From assembly GCF_022698165.1 (NCBI RefSeq), contig NZ_JALDAY010000007.1, positions 62,001 through 126,000 on the forward strand: a stretch of DNA of 64,000 nt, read 5' to 3'. Both the position numbers and the translations under genes were made by a program. This document shows, piece after piece, positions 24,877 through 33,690 of this stretch. Source of the DNA: Streptomyces cylindrosporus. Lineage in GTDB: Bacteria; Actinomycetota; Actinomycetes; Streptomycetales; Streptomycetaceae. The notes beneath the pieces were generated by a model. It ran no database searches. It was given only the letters and a program-made list of their open reading frames with translations, and was not told the origin of the DNA. Numbering within the stretch: position 1 is the first letter of the stretch; each line of letters begins with the position of its first letter.

Positions 24877-26484
24877 TCACGCGCCGGCCGGCACCACCTT
24901 GGTCACCTTGCCCTGGGGGGTGGCGTCCAGATATCCGGTCTCGCCGTAGTTGTCGGTGAGGTAGATCCGCAGGGCGACGGGCGTGTCGAAGGTGCTGTTG
25001 GGCGGCTGCAGCCACAGGTAAGGGTCCGCCGGCTTCTCGACCTTCAGCTTCTTCTCGGCGAGGGCGAGCAGCGCGGGCACCTTGTCCCAGTCGAAGTCCT
25101 TCAGGCTCACCGGCTCGTTGCCGCCGCTCAGGGTGCCACCCAGCGGGCTCTTCTCCACCCCCTGCCATGTGCGGTAGGTGTAGCTGTCGTAGCGGGTCTC
25201 GCTGCCGGGGACCATCGCGTCCACGGACACGTACCCGGGGTACACCTTCAGATCGCCGAAGGTGGTCCGGCCCGTCTTGTCCTCGATGGCCTTCAGCGCG
25301 GACCGGATGCCCTGGGGAGTGAGCATGCCGGTGGCGAGCTTCGACGTGGCGCTGGGCACCGGTGACCCCGAGGGCTCGGTGGTCGACGTATCGGTCGATG
25401 CGGAGCCGGTCTGCGGCGTTGTGTGGCTGCTGGGGCCCGAAGCGCCGGAATCCTTGTTCCCGTCGTCGCCGGACACCGCCAGCCAAGTAGCCCCGCCCGC
25501 AAGCACGGCGCCCACGACCACGGACGCGATCACCGCCCCGCGCCGCCGCCCCGGCCGCGGCACCACCGTGTCGGGAGCCGGTGGCGTCGGCGGCAGCGGT
25601 CGCGGCGGCGCCAAGGGGTAGGAGGTCGTACCGGAGTCCTCCACCGCCTCGGCCGCCGCGGCCAGCAGCGCGTCGACGGTCTGGGCGTCCGGCCGCGCCG
25701 CTGGGTCGCGTACCAGCACGCGTTCGAGTACGGGCGTGAGGGGCCCGGCCTGCTTCGGCGGTGGCACGTCATCGTGGAGTACGGCGGCCAGCGTGGCCAG
25801 CGTCGTGCCGCGCCGCAGCGGATGGTGGCCCTCGACGGCGACGTACAGCATCATCGCCAGCGACCACAGGTCGGCGGCGGGGCCGCCCTCGCCGCCCGTG
25901 ACGCGTTCCGGGGCCATGTAGTCGGGGGTGCCGATGATGGAGCCGGTGGCGGTCAGGGCCGTGGACTCGCGGATGGCGGCGATGCCGAAGTCGGTGAGGA
26001 CGGGGCGGCCGTCGGGGCGCAGCAGGACGTTGGCGGGTTTCACGTCGCGGTGCTGGACGCCCATGGCGTGGGCCGCGCGCAGGGCGTCGAGGACGCCGCG
26101 GCCGACGCGGGCGGCTTCTGCGGGGCGCATGGGGCCGCGGGCCAGGCGGTCGGCGAGGGAGCCGCCCTCGACCAGTTCCATGACGATCCACGGGTAGGTG
26201 CCGGCGCCGCCGTCGACGATGTGATGGATCGTCACGACGTTGGGGTGCTGGACCCTGGCGAGGGCGCGGGCCTCGCGCAGCACCCGCTCGCGCAGCATCC
26301 GCGCGCTCTCGGGGTCGTACTCGGCGAGGTCCGGGTCGGCGGGCCGGACCTCCTTGACCGCCACGCTGCGGTGCAGCAGCAGGTCGCGGGCGCGCCACAC
26401 CGTGCCCATACCGCCGCCGCCCAGCCTGGACTCCAGCTCGAACCGGTCGTCGACGACCCGTCTGCCGGTCTCCCCGTCGTTCAT
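24877..26484 (-). CDS. Membrane Ser/Thr protein kinase (PknB-like)
   Basis: A 535-residue Hanks-type kinase. The kinase domain (residues about 13-275) has the glycine loop GGGGMGTVW, VAVKEV lysine, HRDVKPANVL catalytic loop, DFGIAAI and the APE-like MAPERV. A proline-rich linker precedes a transmembrane helix (AVIASVVVGAVLAGGATWLAV, about residues 325-345). The extracellular part is a Ser/Thr-rich stalk followed by a ~150-residue domain without PASTA repeats. Start uncertain: ATG 26484 or in-frame GTG 26505, neither with a good ribosome site. Confidence 0.9.
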   Translation of the reverse strand: MNDGETGRRVVDDRFELESRLGGGGMGTVWRARDLLLHRSVAVKEVRPADPDLAEYDPESARMLRERVLREARALARVQHPNVVTIHHIVDGGAGTYPWIVMELVEGGSLADRLARGPMRPAEAARVGRGVLDALRAAHAMGVQHRDVKPANVLLRPDGRPVLTDFGIAAIRESTALTATGSIIGTPDYMAPERVTGGEGGPAADLWSLAMMLYVAVEGHHPLRRGTTLATLAAVLHDDVPPPKQAGPLTPVLERVLVRDPAARPDAQTVDALLAAAAEAVEDSGTTSYPLAPPRPLPPTPPAPDTVVPRPGRRRGAVIASVVVGAVLAGGATWLAVSGDDGNKDSGASGPSSHTTPQTGSASTDTSTTEPSGSPVPSATSKLATGMLTPQGIRSALKAIEDKTGRTTFGDLKVYPGYVSVDAMVPGSETRYDSYTYRTWQGVEKSPLGGTLSGGNEPVSLKDFDWDKVPALLALAEKKLKVEKPADPYLWLQPPNSTFDTPVALRIYLTDNYGETGYLDATPQGKVTKVVPAGA

Positions 26485-26509
26485 GGCGAGGAGCTTAGGG
26501 GACAAGTGT

Positions 26510-27961
26510 TCACGGTCCGGTCGGTGGCCCTTGCAGCCAGGGCCTGTTGGGCTGGTTCGGCGGCAGGGTGAAGCGGGTGGTCAGGCCGGCCGGCTCTGGG
26601 GCGGCGGGGGCATGCCTGCGGTGCCTCTGCCGGGCGGGGACGGTGTCGGCTGGGGGCTCGGCGCTCCGTCGCCGACCCGTGGGCGCCTCCGCCATGACCA
26701 CCGCCAGCACACACCAGAACAGGACGTCGATCCGGTCGAGGTTGGCCGGGTGGTCGAGCATGCTCATCAGGAAGAAGCCGGTCAGGGACGCGAGGCCGAC
26801 CGTGCCGACGACCGACTTGGCGCGGGCGGCGCGGGCCGCGGACGTCCAGGCGATCACGGTCACCGCGCCGATGGCGAGCAGACCGAGCGGGCCCGTCTCC
26901 ACCAGCCAGTTGAGCCAGAGGTTGTGGGCGTGGACGAAGACCCGGTCGCCCGGTGCGGTGGCGGTGATGACGGCGCCCGACCGGCCGAGGCCGACGCCGA
27001 GGGGGTTGTGCGGGGCGAGGTCCAGGGCGGCGCGCCAGGCCTGACCGCGTACGCCGAGGGAGTTCCCGGCGCGGGAGGCGAACCAGATCGCGGCGGACGC
27101 GGCGAGCAGGCCGCCCAGGCTGATCCCGGCCACCAGACGGCGCCCGGTGCGGTCGGCGAGCCGAGGCGCGAACCAATAGGCGCCGCCGAGCACGAGCAGG
27201 CCGGCGGCAGCGGCGACGTACCCGGCCCGCGAGAAGGTGGTCAGCAGGGCCCCGTACCCGACGACGCCCAGGACGACGATCGCCGTACGGGCCGTGCGCT
27301 CGTCGACCGCGACGGCGGCGAGCAGCGTGAACGGCAGGAGCAGTACCAGGAAGGCGGCCAGCAGGTTGGGGTTGGCGAAGGTGCCGGTGGCCCGGATGAG
27401 CACGTCGCCGCCCGCGTCGCAGGCGATGTCGGTGAGGAGGCCGGTGCGGCAGAGGCCGGTCGGGGTGTCGTTGGTGAACTGGGAGAAGGCGCCGGTGCCG
27501 GCCGCGGCCACCCCGGCGAGGGCGAGGAGGCCGACGGCGCGCCAGGACTCGGGCTGGGTGCGGCGCAGGCCGACGACGAGGTAGTAGCAGGCGATCACGG
27601 TGAGCAGGCCGCGCAGCGGGGCGGTGGGGTGGCCGCCGCCGTAGGTGGCCAGCACCGACGCGACGAGCAGCAGGCCGACGGGGATGTCGAGGCGGGTGCG
27701 GAAGTCCCGCAGCCGGGCCCGGGGCCGGCCCGGCGCCGGTACGGCCATGGCGGTCAGGCCGATCAGCAGCACGAGCCGCGTCGGCGTGAGGATCCCGGTG
27801 ATCGGGTCGTCGGGGAAGAAGTCGGTGGCCGCGTCCAGGAGCAGCACGGCGACCGCGCCCAGGGGCACGAACTGCAGGAACCTGGCTGCCGCCGACGGCT
27901 GCCCCGCCGATGCCGGTACCGGTCCGCCGGTGGGTGTGCGTCCGTCAGGTGTCGATGCCAT
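26510..27961 (-). CDS. O-antigen ligase/polymerase-like membrane protein
   Basis: A 483-residue polytopic membrane protein with about eleven hydrophobic segments and the Wzy_C-type loop NSLGVRGQAWRAALDLAPHNPLGVGLG followed by HAHNLWLNWLVETGPLG, which match the O-antigen ligase (WaaL/Wzy) family. Such proteins transfer or polymerise surface polysaccharide on lipid carriers. A proline/arginine-rich C-terminal tail of about 60 residues is cytoplasmic. It lies upstream of the kinase gene on the same strand (25-nt gap), so the two may be cotranscribed. The ATG at 27961 is chosen by hydrophobicity; no strong ribosome site. Confidence 0.82.
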   Translation of the reverse strand: MASTPDGRTPTGGPVPASAGQPSAAARFLQFVPLGAVAVLLLDAATDFFPDDPITGILTPTRLVLLIGLTAMAVPAPGRPRARLRDFRTRLDIPVGLLLVASVLATYGGGHPTAPLRGLLTVIACYYLVVGLRRTQPESWRAVGLLALAGVAAAGTGAFSQFTNDTPTGLCRTGLLTDIACDAGGDVLIRATGTFANPNLLAAFLVLLLPFTLLAAVAVDERTARTAIVVLGVVGYGALLTTFSRAGYVAAAAGLLVLGGAYWFAPRLADRTGRRLVAGISLGGLLAASAAIWFASRAGNSLGVRGQAWRAALDLAPHNPLGVGLGRSGAVITATAPGDRVFVHAHNLWLNWLVETGPLGLLAIGAVTVIAWTSAARAARAKSVVGTVGLASLTGFFLMSMLDHPANLDRIDVLFWCVLAVVMAEAPTGRRRSAEPPADTVPARQRHRRHAPAAPEPAGLTTRFTLPPNQPNRPWLQGPPTGP

Positions 27962-28471
27962 GGCACCCGAGCCTGGGCCCCGAGCGCGAAGAGCGGGCGT
28001 CGGGCGGACGAACACGACGGATCGGGTACGGGGACGGGGCTTTGCGGATGCTTCACGGCGCGCGGACTCGCCGTCGCCCGACAGCGTCGAGCCTTGCGGT
28101 CACCTCATCACGCGCGGGCGTGCAGTCGCCGCACCGGCGTCCAGCCGGGCGCCCACCTCACGACACGCCGACTTGCCGCCACCCGACGACGCCGGACCGT
28201 GCGCTCACCTCATCACGCGCGGGCGTGCAGTCGCCGCACCGGCGTCCAGCCGGGCGCCCACCTCACGACACGCGGCCTCACGCTTTCCTCACCACGCCCG
28301 ACCGCGCGCCCCGCGTCACCGGACCGCCCGGCTTCACACCCGCCTCCCCGGACCGCCCCGCCCCGCCTTGCCCCGCCTCACGAGGCCCGGCCCGTCGCTC
28401 GCCCCGCAACGCCGGGCCCCTGCCGGCGCGGTGACGCGGGCGATGGTCGGCAGACGACCGGCGTGGCTGGC
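27962..28471. other. 510-bp intergenic region with tandem repeats, no gene
   Basis: This gap separates the O-antigen-ligase-like gene from the symporter gene. It contains a 105-bp tandem repeat (28062-28273) and a CCGGACCGCCC-rich stretch around 28310-28400. Apparent reading frames here have no family match and are interrupted differently in each repeat; no gene is proposed. Confidence 0.6.
28062..28273. repeat. Tandem repeat of 105 bp, two copies
   Basis: The 69-bp cores 28100-28168 and 28205-28273 are identical, offset exactly 105 bp; the preceding 36 bp of each unit are similar but not identical (GACTCGCCGTCGCCCGAC against GACTTGCCGCCACCCGAC). A partial third unit may follow at 28274. The period is divisible by three, but no conserved reading frame product is recognisable. 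Confidence 0.85.
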
Positions 28472-30064
28472 CTACTCGACCCCGACCAGCGCCCGCACCT
28501 CGAACTCGGCGTACTCCTCCGGTGGTTCGGGCCGGCTCAGGACCGTGCCGAGCCAGCCGAGGAGGAAGCCGGCCGGGATCGAGACGATGCCGGGGTTCTG
28601 CAGGGGGAACCAGGCGAAGTCGGAGTCGGGGTAGAGGGAGGCGGGGGTGGAGGAGACGACGGGTGAGAAGACGACGAGGAGTACCGAGCACAGGAGCCCG
28701 CCGCAGAGGCTGAGCAGCGCGCCGGTCGCGGTGAAGCGCCGCCAGAACAGGGTGTAGACGAGGGTCGGCAGAATGGCGGACGCGGCGATCGCGAAGGCGA
28801 GGAAGGCGAGCGTCGCGGTGTTGGCGCCCCAGGACACGAGGGCGAGGAGGATGCCGAGGACGCCCATGACGGCGGCGGCGAGCCGGGCGACGAGGAGTTC
28901 CTCGGTCTCCTTGGCCCTGCCCTTGCGGATGACCTCGCCGTAGAGGTCGTGGGCGAGGGAGGAGGCCGCGGCGAGGGTGAGTCCGGCGGCCACCGCGAGC
29001 AGCGTGACGAAGGCCAGGCAGGACAGCAGGGCGGTGAGGACGCCGCCGCCGAGGGCGTGCGCGAGGAGCAGTACGGCGGCGTCGCCCTTGTGGTCCATGC
29101 GGGAGATGGTGTCCCGGCCCACGACGGCCGTGGCGCCGAGGCCGAGGATCCCGGCGGCCAGGCACACGAGGCCGACCAGGCCCATCGCCCACACGACCGA
29201 GGTCCGCAGGACGTGCCGGGAGCGCGGGGCGAGCAGCCGCATCATGACGTGCGGGAGCGCGGCGAGGCCGAGCACGATCGCCAGTTCCAGGCTGAAGAAG
29301 TCCAGTTTGCTGGTGGTGCTGCCGCCGTAGCGCAGCCCGGGTTCCAGGAAGCGGGTGCCGATGCCGCTGTTGTCCGCGGCCGCGGTCAGCAGGGCGTTGA
29401 AGTTCCAGTGGTAGTGGTGCAGCACCATCACCGCGGTCACGCCCACCCCGGCGATGAGCATGACGGCCTTGACGATCTGGATGAACGTGGCTCCGGGCAT
29501 GCCGCCGAGCGCGGCGTACACGATGACGATGGAGCCGATGACGACCACGCACAGGGTGCGGGTGGCGGCACTGGGTTCGCCGGTGAACTGGGTCAACAGG
29601 GCGACGCTGCCGACGAGTTGGGCGACGAGGTAGAGGGTCGTGACGGCGAGGGTGCACAGGGCCAGGGCGAGCCGGACCGGGCGCTGACGGCGCGGCATAC
29701 GCAGGGCGATGGTGTCGCCGAGGGTGAACTTGCCCGCGTTGCGCAGGGGTTCGGCGATCAGCAGCAGGACCGTCATCCAGGCCACCGCGGTGCCGCCGAG
29801 GTAGAGGAGGCCGTCGTATCCGGTGAGGGCGACCAGGCCGGTGCTGCCGAGCAGGGTGGCGGCGGACAGGTAGTCGCCGCACATCGCGAGCCCGTTTCGC
29901 AGGGGTGTCATGGTGCGGTTGCCGAGGTAGAACTCGCTGATCTCGTCGCGCTGCGGGGCGATCAGCAGCGCGGTGAAGAGGGTCACCACGACCACGGCGG
30001 TGAAGAGCAGGAACGTCAGCTGGAGGCTGAACCGGTCGGTGACGACGGCTGCGGTCATCGCCAT
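28472..30064 (-). CDS. Sodium/solute symporter, acetate/monocarboxylate type (ActP/MctC-like)
   Basis: A 530-residue SSS-family permease with about 13 transmembrane segments. MTPLRNGLAMCGDYLSAATLLG near residue 50 and ALGGMPGATFIQIVKAVMLI near residue 190 are typical of cation/acetate symporters. It probably takes up acetate, pyruvate or related acids with Na+ or H+. The ATG at 30064 overlaps the end of the DUF485 gene by 10 nt, a pairing conserved across bacteria. A second ATG two codons on (30058) is also possible. Confidence 0.9.
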   Translation of the reverse strand: MAMTAAVVTDRFSLQLTFLLFTAVVVVTLFTALLIAPQRDEISEFYLGNRTMTPLRNGLAMCGDYLSAATLLGSTGLVALTGYDGLLYLGGTAVAWMTVLLLIAEPLRNAGKFTLGDTIALRMPRRQRPVRLALALCTLAVTTLYLVAQLVGSVALLTQFTGEPSAATRTLCVVVIGSIVIVYAALGGMPGATFIQIVKAVMLIAGVGVTAVMVLHHYHWNFNALLTAAADNSGIGTRFLEPGLRYGGSTTSKLDFFSLELAIVLGLAALPHVMMRLLAPRSRHVLRTSVVWAMGLVGLVCLAAGILGLGATAVVGRDTISRMDHKGDAAVLLLAHALGGGVLTALLSCLAFVTLLAVAAGLTLAAASSLAHDLYGEVIRKGRAKETEELLVARLAAAVMGVLGILLALVSWGANTATLAFLAFAIAASAILPTLVYTLFWRRFTATGALLSLCGGLLCSVLLVVFSPVVSSTPASLYPDSDFAWFPLQNPGIVSIPAGFLLGWLGTVLSRPEPPEEYAEFEVRALVGVE

Positions 30065-30441
30065 GTGTGCTGCCCCCCGCTCCGGAACGGGGCGGCCTGC
30101 CAGGTGCCCTGCTCCCCCGGGTCGGGCTGCTGTTTGTGCGCCTGGGTGCGGAAGCCCCGGGCGATGGGGTCGATCCTGGTGCGCATGTGTACGAGGTGGC
30201 GTCGCGCGACCAGGGCCATCACCACGAACTGGCCGAGCCCGAGCGCGAGTCCGAGGGTGAGGTGGCCGACGAGCGACGTGTTCATGAGAGCGGGCGTGAA
30301 ACTCGACAGCAGGACGTACACCAGGAACCCGCCGACGGCGAGGGCGGTCATCCGTATCCCTGTTCTGCGCTGGGCCCGGCGCAGCAGCCGAAATTCGGGG
30401 TTTTCGGATATCTCGCGCTGTCTTGCCTGCTCGACATTCAC
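30055..30441 (-). CDS. DUF485 small membrane protein
   Basis: A 128-residue protein with two transmembrane helices (ALAVGGFLVYVLLSSFTPALM and LTLGLALGLGQFVVMALVAR) flanked by basic residues, matching the DUF485 family (YjcH-like), which is encoded with acetate symporters and thought to be an accessory subunit. GTG start at 30441 with AAGGTG about 9 nt upstream; an ATG at 30462 is an alternative. It overlaps the symporter gene. Confidence 0.85.
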   Translation of the reverse strand: MNVEQARQREISENPEFRLLRRAQRRTGIRMTALAVGGFLVYVLLSSFTPALMNTSLVGHLTLGLALGLGQFVVMALVARRHLVHMRTRIDPIARGFRTQAHKQQPDPGEQGTWQAAPFRSGGQHTWR

Positions 30442-30935
30442 GCGGGCGCACCTTCTTTGCATCCTGATGCCGCGAAGGTGAATCGTCCGATCAGTCCAAA
30501 GAACGGATCGAACACGCGCGGGGAGCGTGCCGGAGTCGATCACCATGCGGACATTGTGGGGGGTTCGTGAATCTGGAATCGCTGCTTTCCGGATTCCTGC
30601 GGGCCGGCCGGAGGGTGAGGCGGCACCGGATGCCGGAGTATTGCAGCGCGCCGGTTGAAGTATCAACCGGACGGACGGGCGAATTTACCGGGCTGGCTCA
30701 TTCACACACGCGACGGTGAGTCACGGGCGTCGCGCGGCCTGCGAAAAACAGCACGTCCGCGAATAGTCCATACCTATTCCACGGAAAGGCTGTCTCAAAT
30801 GCAGCGCACAGGAGTCGAGCCTCCGTCACCCCGCCGCGCTGACGGCAACGTAAGTGAACGTTTAACCACCCGTTGACACCCCTGTGGCGATGCAGGTTCC
30901 CGCTCCGTCTGCGCCATGACCCGCCACCGCGAACT
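30442..30935. other. Intergenic region upstream of the DUF485-symporter operon
   Basis: About 500 bp with lower GC than the flanks. It must carry the operon promoter. A palindrome GAATAG-N7-CTATTC is at 30761-30779. Short reading frames here have no family match and poor codon bias. Confidence 0.4.
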
Positions 30936-31186
30936 GCCGGCGCCGAGCTCATCGGAGTGGAGGACGACGTCTACAAGGGCCGGGTCAAGGTCAAAGTCGG
31001 CCCGGTGGTCAGCCAGTTCGCGGGCACGGGGCCGGGAACGCCTCCGCGACGATCGACGCGCGGCTGCGCCCCGAGGCCGTGGGCACGGTCGTGACGGTGA
31101 GCGCCGATCTCAAGTACACCTGCCGCGGAGCCCGAGGAGGAGCCTGCGGGCGAGCCGCTGGACCTGGTGCGGCCGCCCGGCGCGGC
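30936..31186 (+). pseudogene. Decayed CoxG-like (SRPBCC) gene fragment
   Basis: Three adjoining segments translate to pieces of a CO-dehydrogenase subunit G-like protein: GAELIGVEDDVYKGRVKVKV with its continuation (30936-31027), NASATIDARLRPEAVGTV through SADLK in another frame (31034-31114), and the C-terminal-type EPEEEPAGEPLDLVRPPG back in the first frame (31125-31186). The start, about 25 residues after the first segment and most of the region before the tail are missing. A functional product is not possible. Identification rests on remembered family pattern. Confidence 0.55.
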
Positions 31187-31196
31187 GGCACCAGGT
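31162..31196 (-). terminator. Hairpin downstream of AhpD-like gene
   Basis: Arms ACCTGGTGC (31162-31170) and GCACCAGGT (31188-31196) with a GC-rich 17-nt loop that can pair further. It lies 41 nt past the AhpD-like stop on the minus strand. Confidence 0.5.
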
Positions 31197-31236
31197 CCGG
31201 CGAACGGGCCGGGCCGTCGCCGTCAGGCGCTCCGCG

Positions 31237-31710
31237 TCAGCCGAACATGCCCGGCTGGTAGTCGCCGGCGGGCTGCTGGACGATGACGTTGAACCGGTTG
31301 TACATGTTGATCAGGGCGATGGTGGTCACGAGGGCGGCGAGCTGCTCCTCGTCGTAGTGCTTGGCCGCGTTCTCCCAGACCTCGTCCGGGACCCCGCCCG
31401 CCGCGTCCGCGATACGGGTGCCCTCCTCGGCCAGCGCCAGCGCGGCACGCTCTGCCTCGGTGAACACCGTGGCCTCCCGCCAGGCCGAGACCAGCAGGAG
31501 GCGCTGCACGTCCTCGCCCGCGGCCAGGGCGTCCTTGGTGTGCATGTCGGTGCACATTCCACAGCCGTTGATCTGGCTGGCGCGGAGCTTCACCAGCTCC
31601 TGCGTGGCGTGCGGCAGCGTCGAGTCGGAGACGGCCTTGCCCGCCGAGTTGATGTGCCGGAAGACCTTGGTCGCGACCGCGTTCTCGAAGAGGTTCAGAC
31701 GCGCTTCCAT
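31237..31710 (-). CDS. AhpD-like alkylhydroperoxidase / carboxymuconolactone decarboxylase family
   Basis: A 157-residue protein of the AhpD/CMD family. The core ELVKLRASQINGCGMCTDMH contains the redox CxxC and the following histidine used in peroxide reduction, and the C-terminal ALINMYNRFNVI is typical of this subgroup. AGGAGCACATC precedes the ATG. Probably a cytoplasmic peroxide or organic hydroperoxide-detoxifying enzyme. No partner reductase is adjacent. Confidence 0.9.
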   Translation of the reverse strand: MEARLNLFENAVATKVFRHINSAGKAVSDSTLPHATQELVKLRASQINGCGMCTDMHTKDALAAGEDVQRLLLVSAWREATVFTEAERAALALAEEGTRIADAAGGVPDEVWENAAKHYDEEQLAALVTTIALINMYNRFNVIVQQPAGDYQPGMFG

Positions 31711-31839
31711 GATGTGCTCCTGTGTCGTCGTCGTTGGCTACACCTCTCTGACGGGACGGCACGAGGAGTTGTGACACGCGCGAATGTGACCTGCGTCTCC
31801 CTGGGGCGCGGGGTGTGGTGACGAAGCGGCGCAGTCCCG

Positions 31840-31995
31840 GGGCGACCGGCGAACAGCTCGATGAGGCCGGGCGCCGCGTGCTCGGCGAACAGGCTCGACG
31901 CGGCGACCCGGCCCGTGCGCGGTCCGCGTGAACAGCTTGTCGCCGAGTTCCCTGGGCAGATGGGCGATCGGTTGTGCCGGGGTGAACGAGAACCT
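31840..31995 (-). pseudogene. Possible LysR HTH remnant
   Basis: On the minus strand, RFSFTPAQPIAHLPRELGDKLF (31995-31925) looks like the end of a LysR helix-turn-helix, and LFAEHAAPGLIELFAG follows in a different frame. The domain is incomplete, shortened and frameshifted. Part of a 385-bp gene-free stretch (31711-32095) in which nothing else was recognised. Tentative. Confidence 0.3.
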
Positions 31996-32095
31996 CCCGC
32001 GCTCTCCACGGGTGCACATCTCCTGTGGGCCGCCGGGCTTCGAAGGCCCCCAAACGGCCTGAGGAGCAAGGGAGTTCGATGGACTCGGGTGAGGG

Positions 32096-32557
32096 TCAGT
32101 CCAGCAGCCCGGCGGCCAGTGTGGCCCCGAGTTCCCAGCAGGCCTCGATGTCGGCCTTTGCCGGCTCGCCCGTCACGGTCACCGGCTTCGCCGCGAGCCG
32201 CCAGCCGAGGCCGGTGGTGATCGCCTCGATGCCGCGCACCGCGCCGGTGACGTCGCTGCCGCCGTGCACGTAGTAGCCGAAGGGCCTGCCCCCGGTCGCG
32301 TCCAGGCAGGGGTAGTAGATCTGGTCGAAGAAGTGCTTGAGGGCGCCGGACATGTAGCCGATGTTGGCCGGGGTGCCGAGCAGACACGCGTCGGCGGCCA
32401 GCACGTCGGAGGCCGTGGCGGCGAGCGCGGGGCGCCGTACGACCTCGACACCCTCGATCTCCGGGTCGGTCGCGCCGGCGACGACGGACTCGAGCATGGC
32501 CTGGCAGTTGGGCGAGGGCGTGTGATGCACGATCAGCAAGGTGGGCACACCCCGCAC
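32096..32557 (-). CDS. Flavodoxin-like NAD(P)H-dependent reductase
   Basis: A 153-residue flavodoxin-fold protein: LLIVHHTPSPNCQAMLESVV is the FMN phosphate loop region, LLGTPANIGYMSGALKHFFDQIYY and YVHGGSDVTGAVRGIE are the flavin-contact loops of NADPH-dependent FMN reductases. GTG starts at 32557 or 32548 are both possible. It is divergent from the aldo/keto reductase gene, with a palindrome in the 80-nt gap, so they probably share control. Confidence 0.85.
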   Translation of the reverse strand: MRGVPTLLIVHHTPSPNCQAMLESVVAGATDPEIEGVEVVRRPALAATASDVLAADACLLGTPANIGYMSGALKHFFDQIYYPCLDATGGRPFGYYVHGGSDVTGAVRGIEAITTGLGWRLAAKPVTVTGEPAKADIEACWELGATLAAGLLD

Positions 32558-32560
32558 CCT

Positions 32561-32585
32561 AATTCAGAAGCGGAAACGCTGAATT
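32561..32585. promoter_or_regulatory. Palindrome between flavodoxin and AKR genes
   Basis: Perfect 7-bp arms AATTCAG (32561-32567) and CTGAATT (32579-32585) with an 11-bp spacer, AT-rich in a GC-rich context, located between two divergent oxidoreductase genes. Candidate repressor site; the regulator is not encoded next to it. Confidence 0.6.
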
Positions 32586-32637
32586 TGATGAGAAGGAGTT
32601 GTTGGACTTCAGAATCGTGCGCGGCCACAGTGAAACC

Positions 32638-33681
32638 ATGAACCACCTCGCTGATCCCGGCCGCTACGACGGCACCATGCGCTACCGGCGCACCGGCCGT
32701 TCGGGCCTCGACCTGCCCCTTCTGTCCCTCGGCTACTGGCACAACTTCGGGGACGACCGGCCCTTCGAGACGCAGCGCGAGATCGCCCTGCGCGCCTTCG
32801 ACCTCGGGATCACCCACCACGACCTGGCGAACAACTACGGCCCGCCGTACGGCTCCGCGGAGCTCAACTTCGGCCGGCTGATGGAGCGGGACCTCGCGCC
32901 GTACCGCGACGAGCTGGTGATCTCCACCAAGGCGGGCTGGGACATGTGGCCCGGTCCGTACGGCCAGGGCGGCGGCTCCCGCAAGTACGTGCTGGCCTCG
33001 CTCGACCAGTCCCTGAAGCGCATGGGCCTGGAGTACGTGGACATCTTCTACTCCCACCGGCTCGACGCGAGCACTCCGCTGGAGGAGACGATGGGCGCGC
33101 TGGACACGGCGGTGCGCCAGGGCAAGGCCCTCTACGTGGGGATCTCCTCGTACGACGCCGAGCGCTCGCGGCAGGCCGCGGCGATCCTGCGTGACCTGGG
33201 GACCCCGCTGCTGATCCACCAGCCCTCCTACAGCATGGTCAACCGCTGGATCGAGACCGAGGGCCTGCTGGACGCCGCCCAGGAGGAGGGCTTCGGGGTC
33301 ATCGGCTTCACGGCGCTGGCGCAGGGGCTGCTGACCGGGCGCTATCTGAACGGGGTGCCGGAGGGGTCGCGGGCCGCTGCGGGGACGTCGTTCGACACGT
33401 CGTGGCTGTCGGAGGACATGCTGGCCAGGCTGCGCGCGCTGAACGACATCGCGGCCCGGCGCGGGCAGAGCCTCGCCCAGATGGCGCTCGCCTGGGCGCT
33501 GCGGGACGAGCGGGTCACCTCACTGGTCATCGGCGCGTCGCGCACCGAGCAGCTGGAGCAGAACGTCGCCGCGCTGGAGAACCTCGACTTCAGCGCCGAG
33601 GAGCTGGCCGAGATCGACAAGTACGCCACCGACGGCGGCGTCGACCTGTGGCGGGACGCCCGGACGGGCAACCTCGGCTGA
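32638..33681 (+). CDS. Aldo/keto reductase (YghZ/GAP-reductase type)
   Basis: A 347-residue aldo/keto reductase of the KCNAB/L-glyceraldehyde-3-phosphate-reductase group: MRYRRTGRSGLDLPLLSLG start, GITHHDLANNYGPPYGSAE (catalytic D and Y), STKAGWDMWPGPYG (catalytic K), YVDIFYSHRLDASTPLEETM, and the NADPH motif VIGASRTEQLEQN. It reduces aldehydes, possibly methylglyoxal or glyceraldehyde phosphates. The ATG at 32638 is chosen by family alignment; TTG 32599 lies too close to the AGAAGGAG there. Confidence 0.92.
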   Translation: MNHLADPGRYDGTMRYRRTGRSGLDLPLLSLGYWHNFGDDRPFETQREIALRAFDLGITHHDLANNYGPPYGSAELNFGRLMERDLAPYRDELVISTKAGWDMWPGPYGQGGGSRKYVLASLDQSLKRMGLEYVDIFYSHRLDASTPLEETMGALDTAVRQGKALYVGISSYDAERSRQAAAILRDLGTPLLIHQPSYSMVNRWIETEGLLDAAQEEGFGVIGFTALAQGLLTGRYLNGVPEGSRAAAGTSFDTSWLSEDMLARLRALNDIAARRGQSLAQMALAWALRDERVTSLVIGASRTEQLEQNVAALENLDFSAEELAEIDKYATDGGVDLWRDARTGNLG

Positions 33682-33690
33682 CGTCGGGGC

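Noticed and set aside
21928-25365. Plus-strand open frame of about 1145 codons
   Set aside because: Antisense of phosphoglucomutase and the serine hydrolase; product is Gly/Val/Ala low-complexity.
27645-28634. Possible repeat-containing protein in the 105-bp repeat region
   Set aside because: The frame runs antisense through the membrane protein gene and has no conserved domain or ribosome site.
30655-30876. 73-codon plus-strand reading frame
   Set aside because: Poor codon bias, no ribosome site and no family resemblance.
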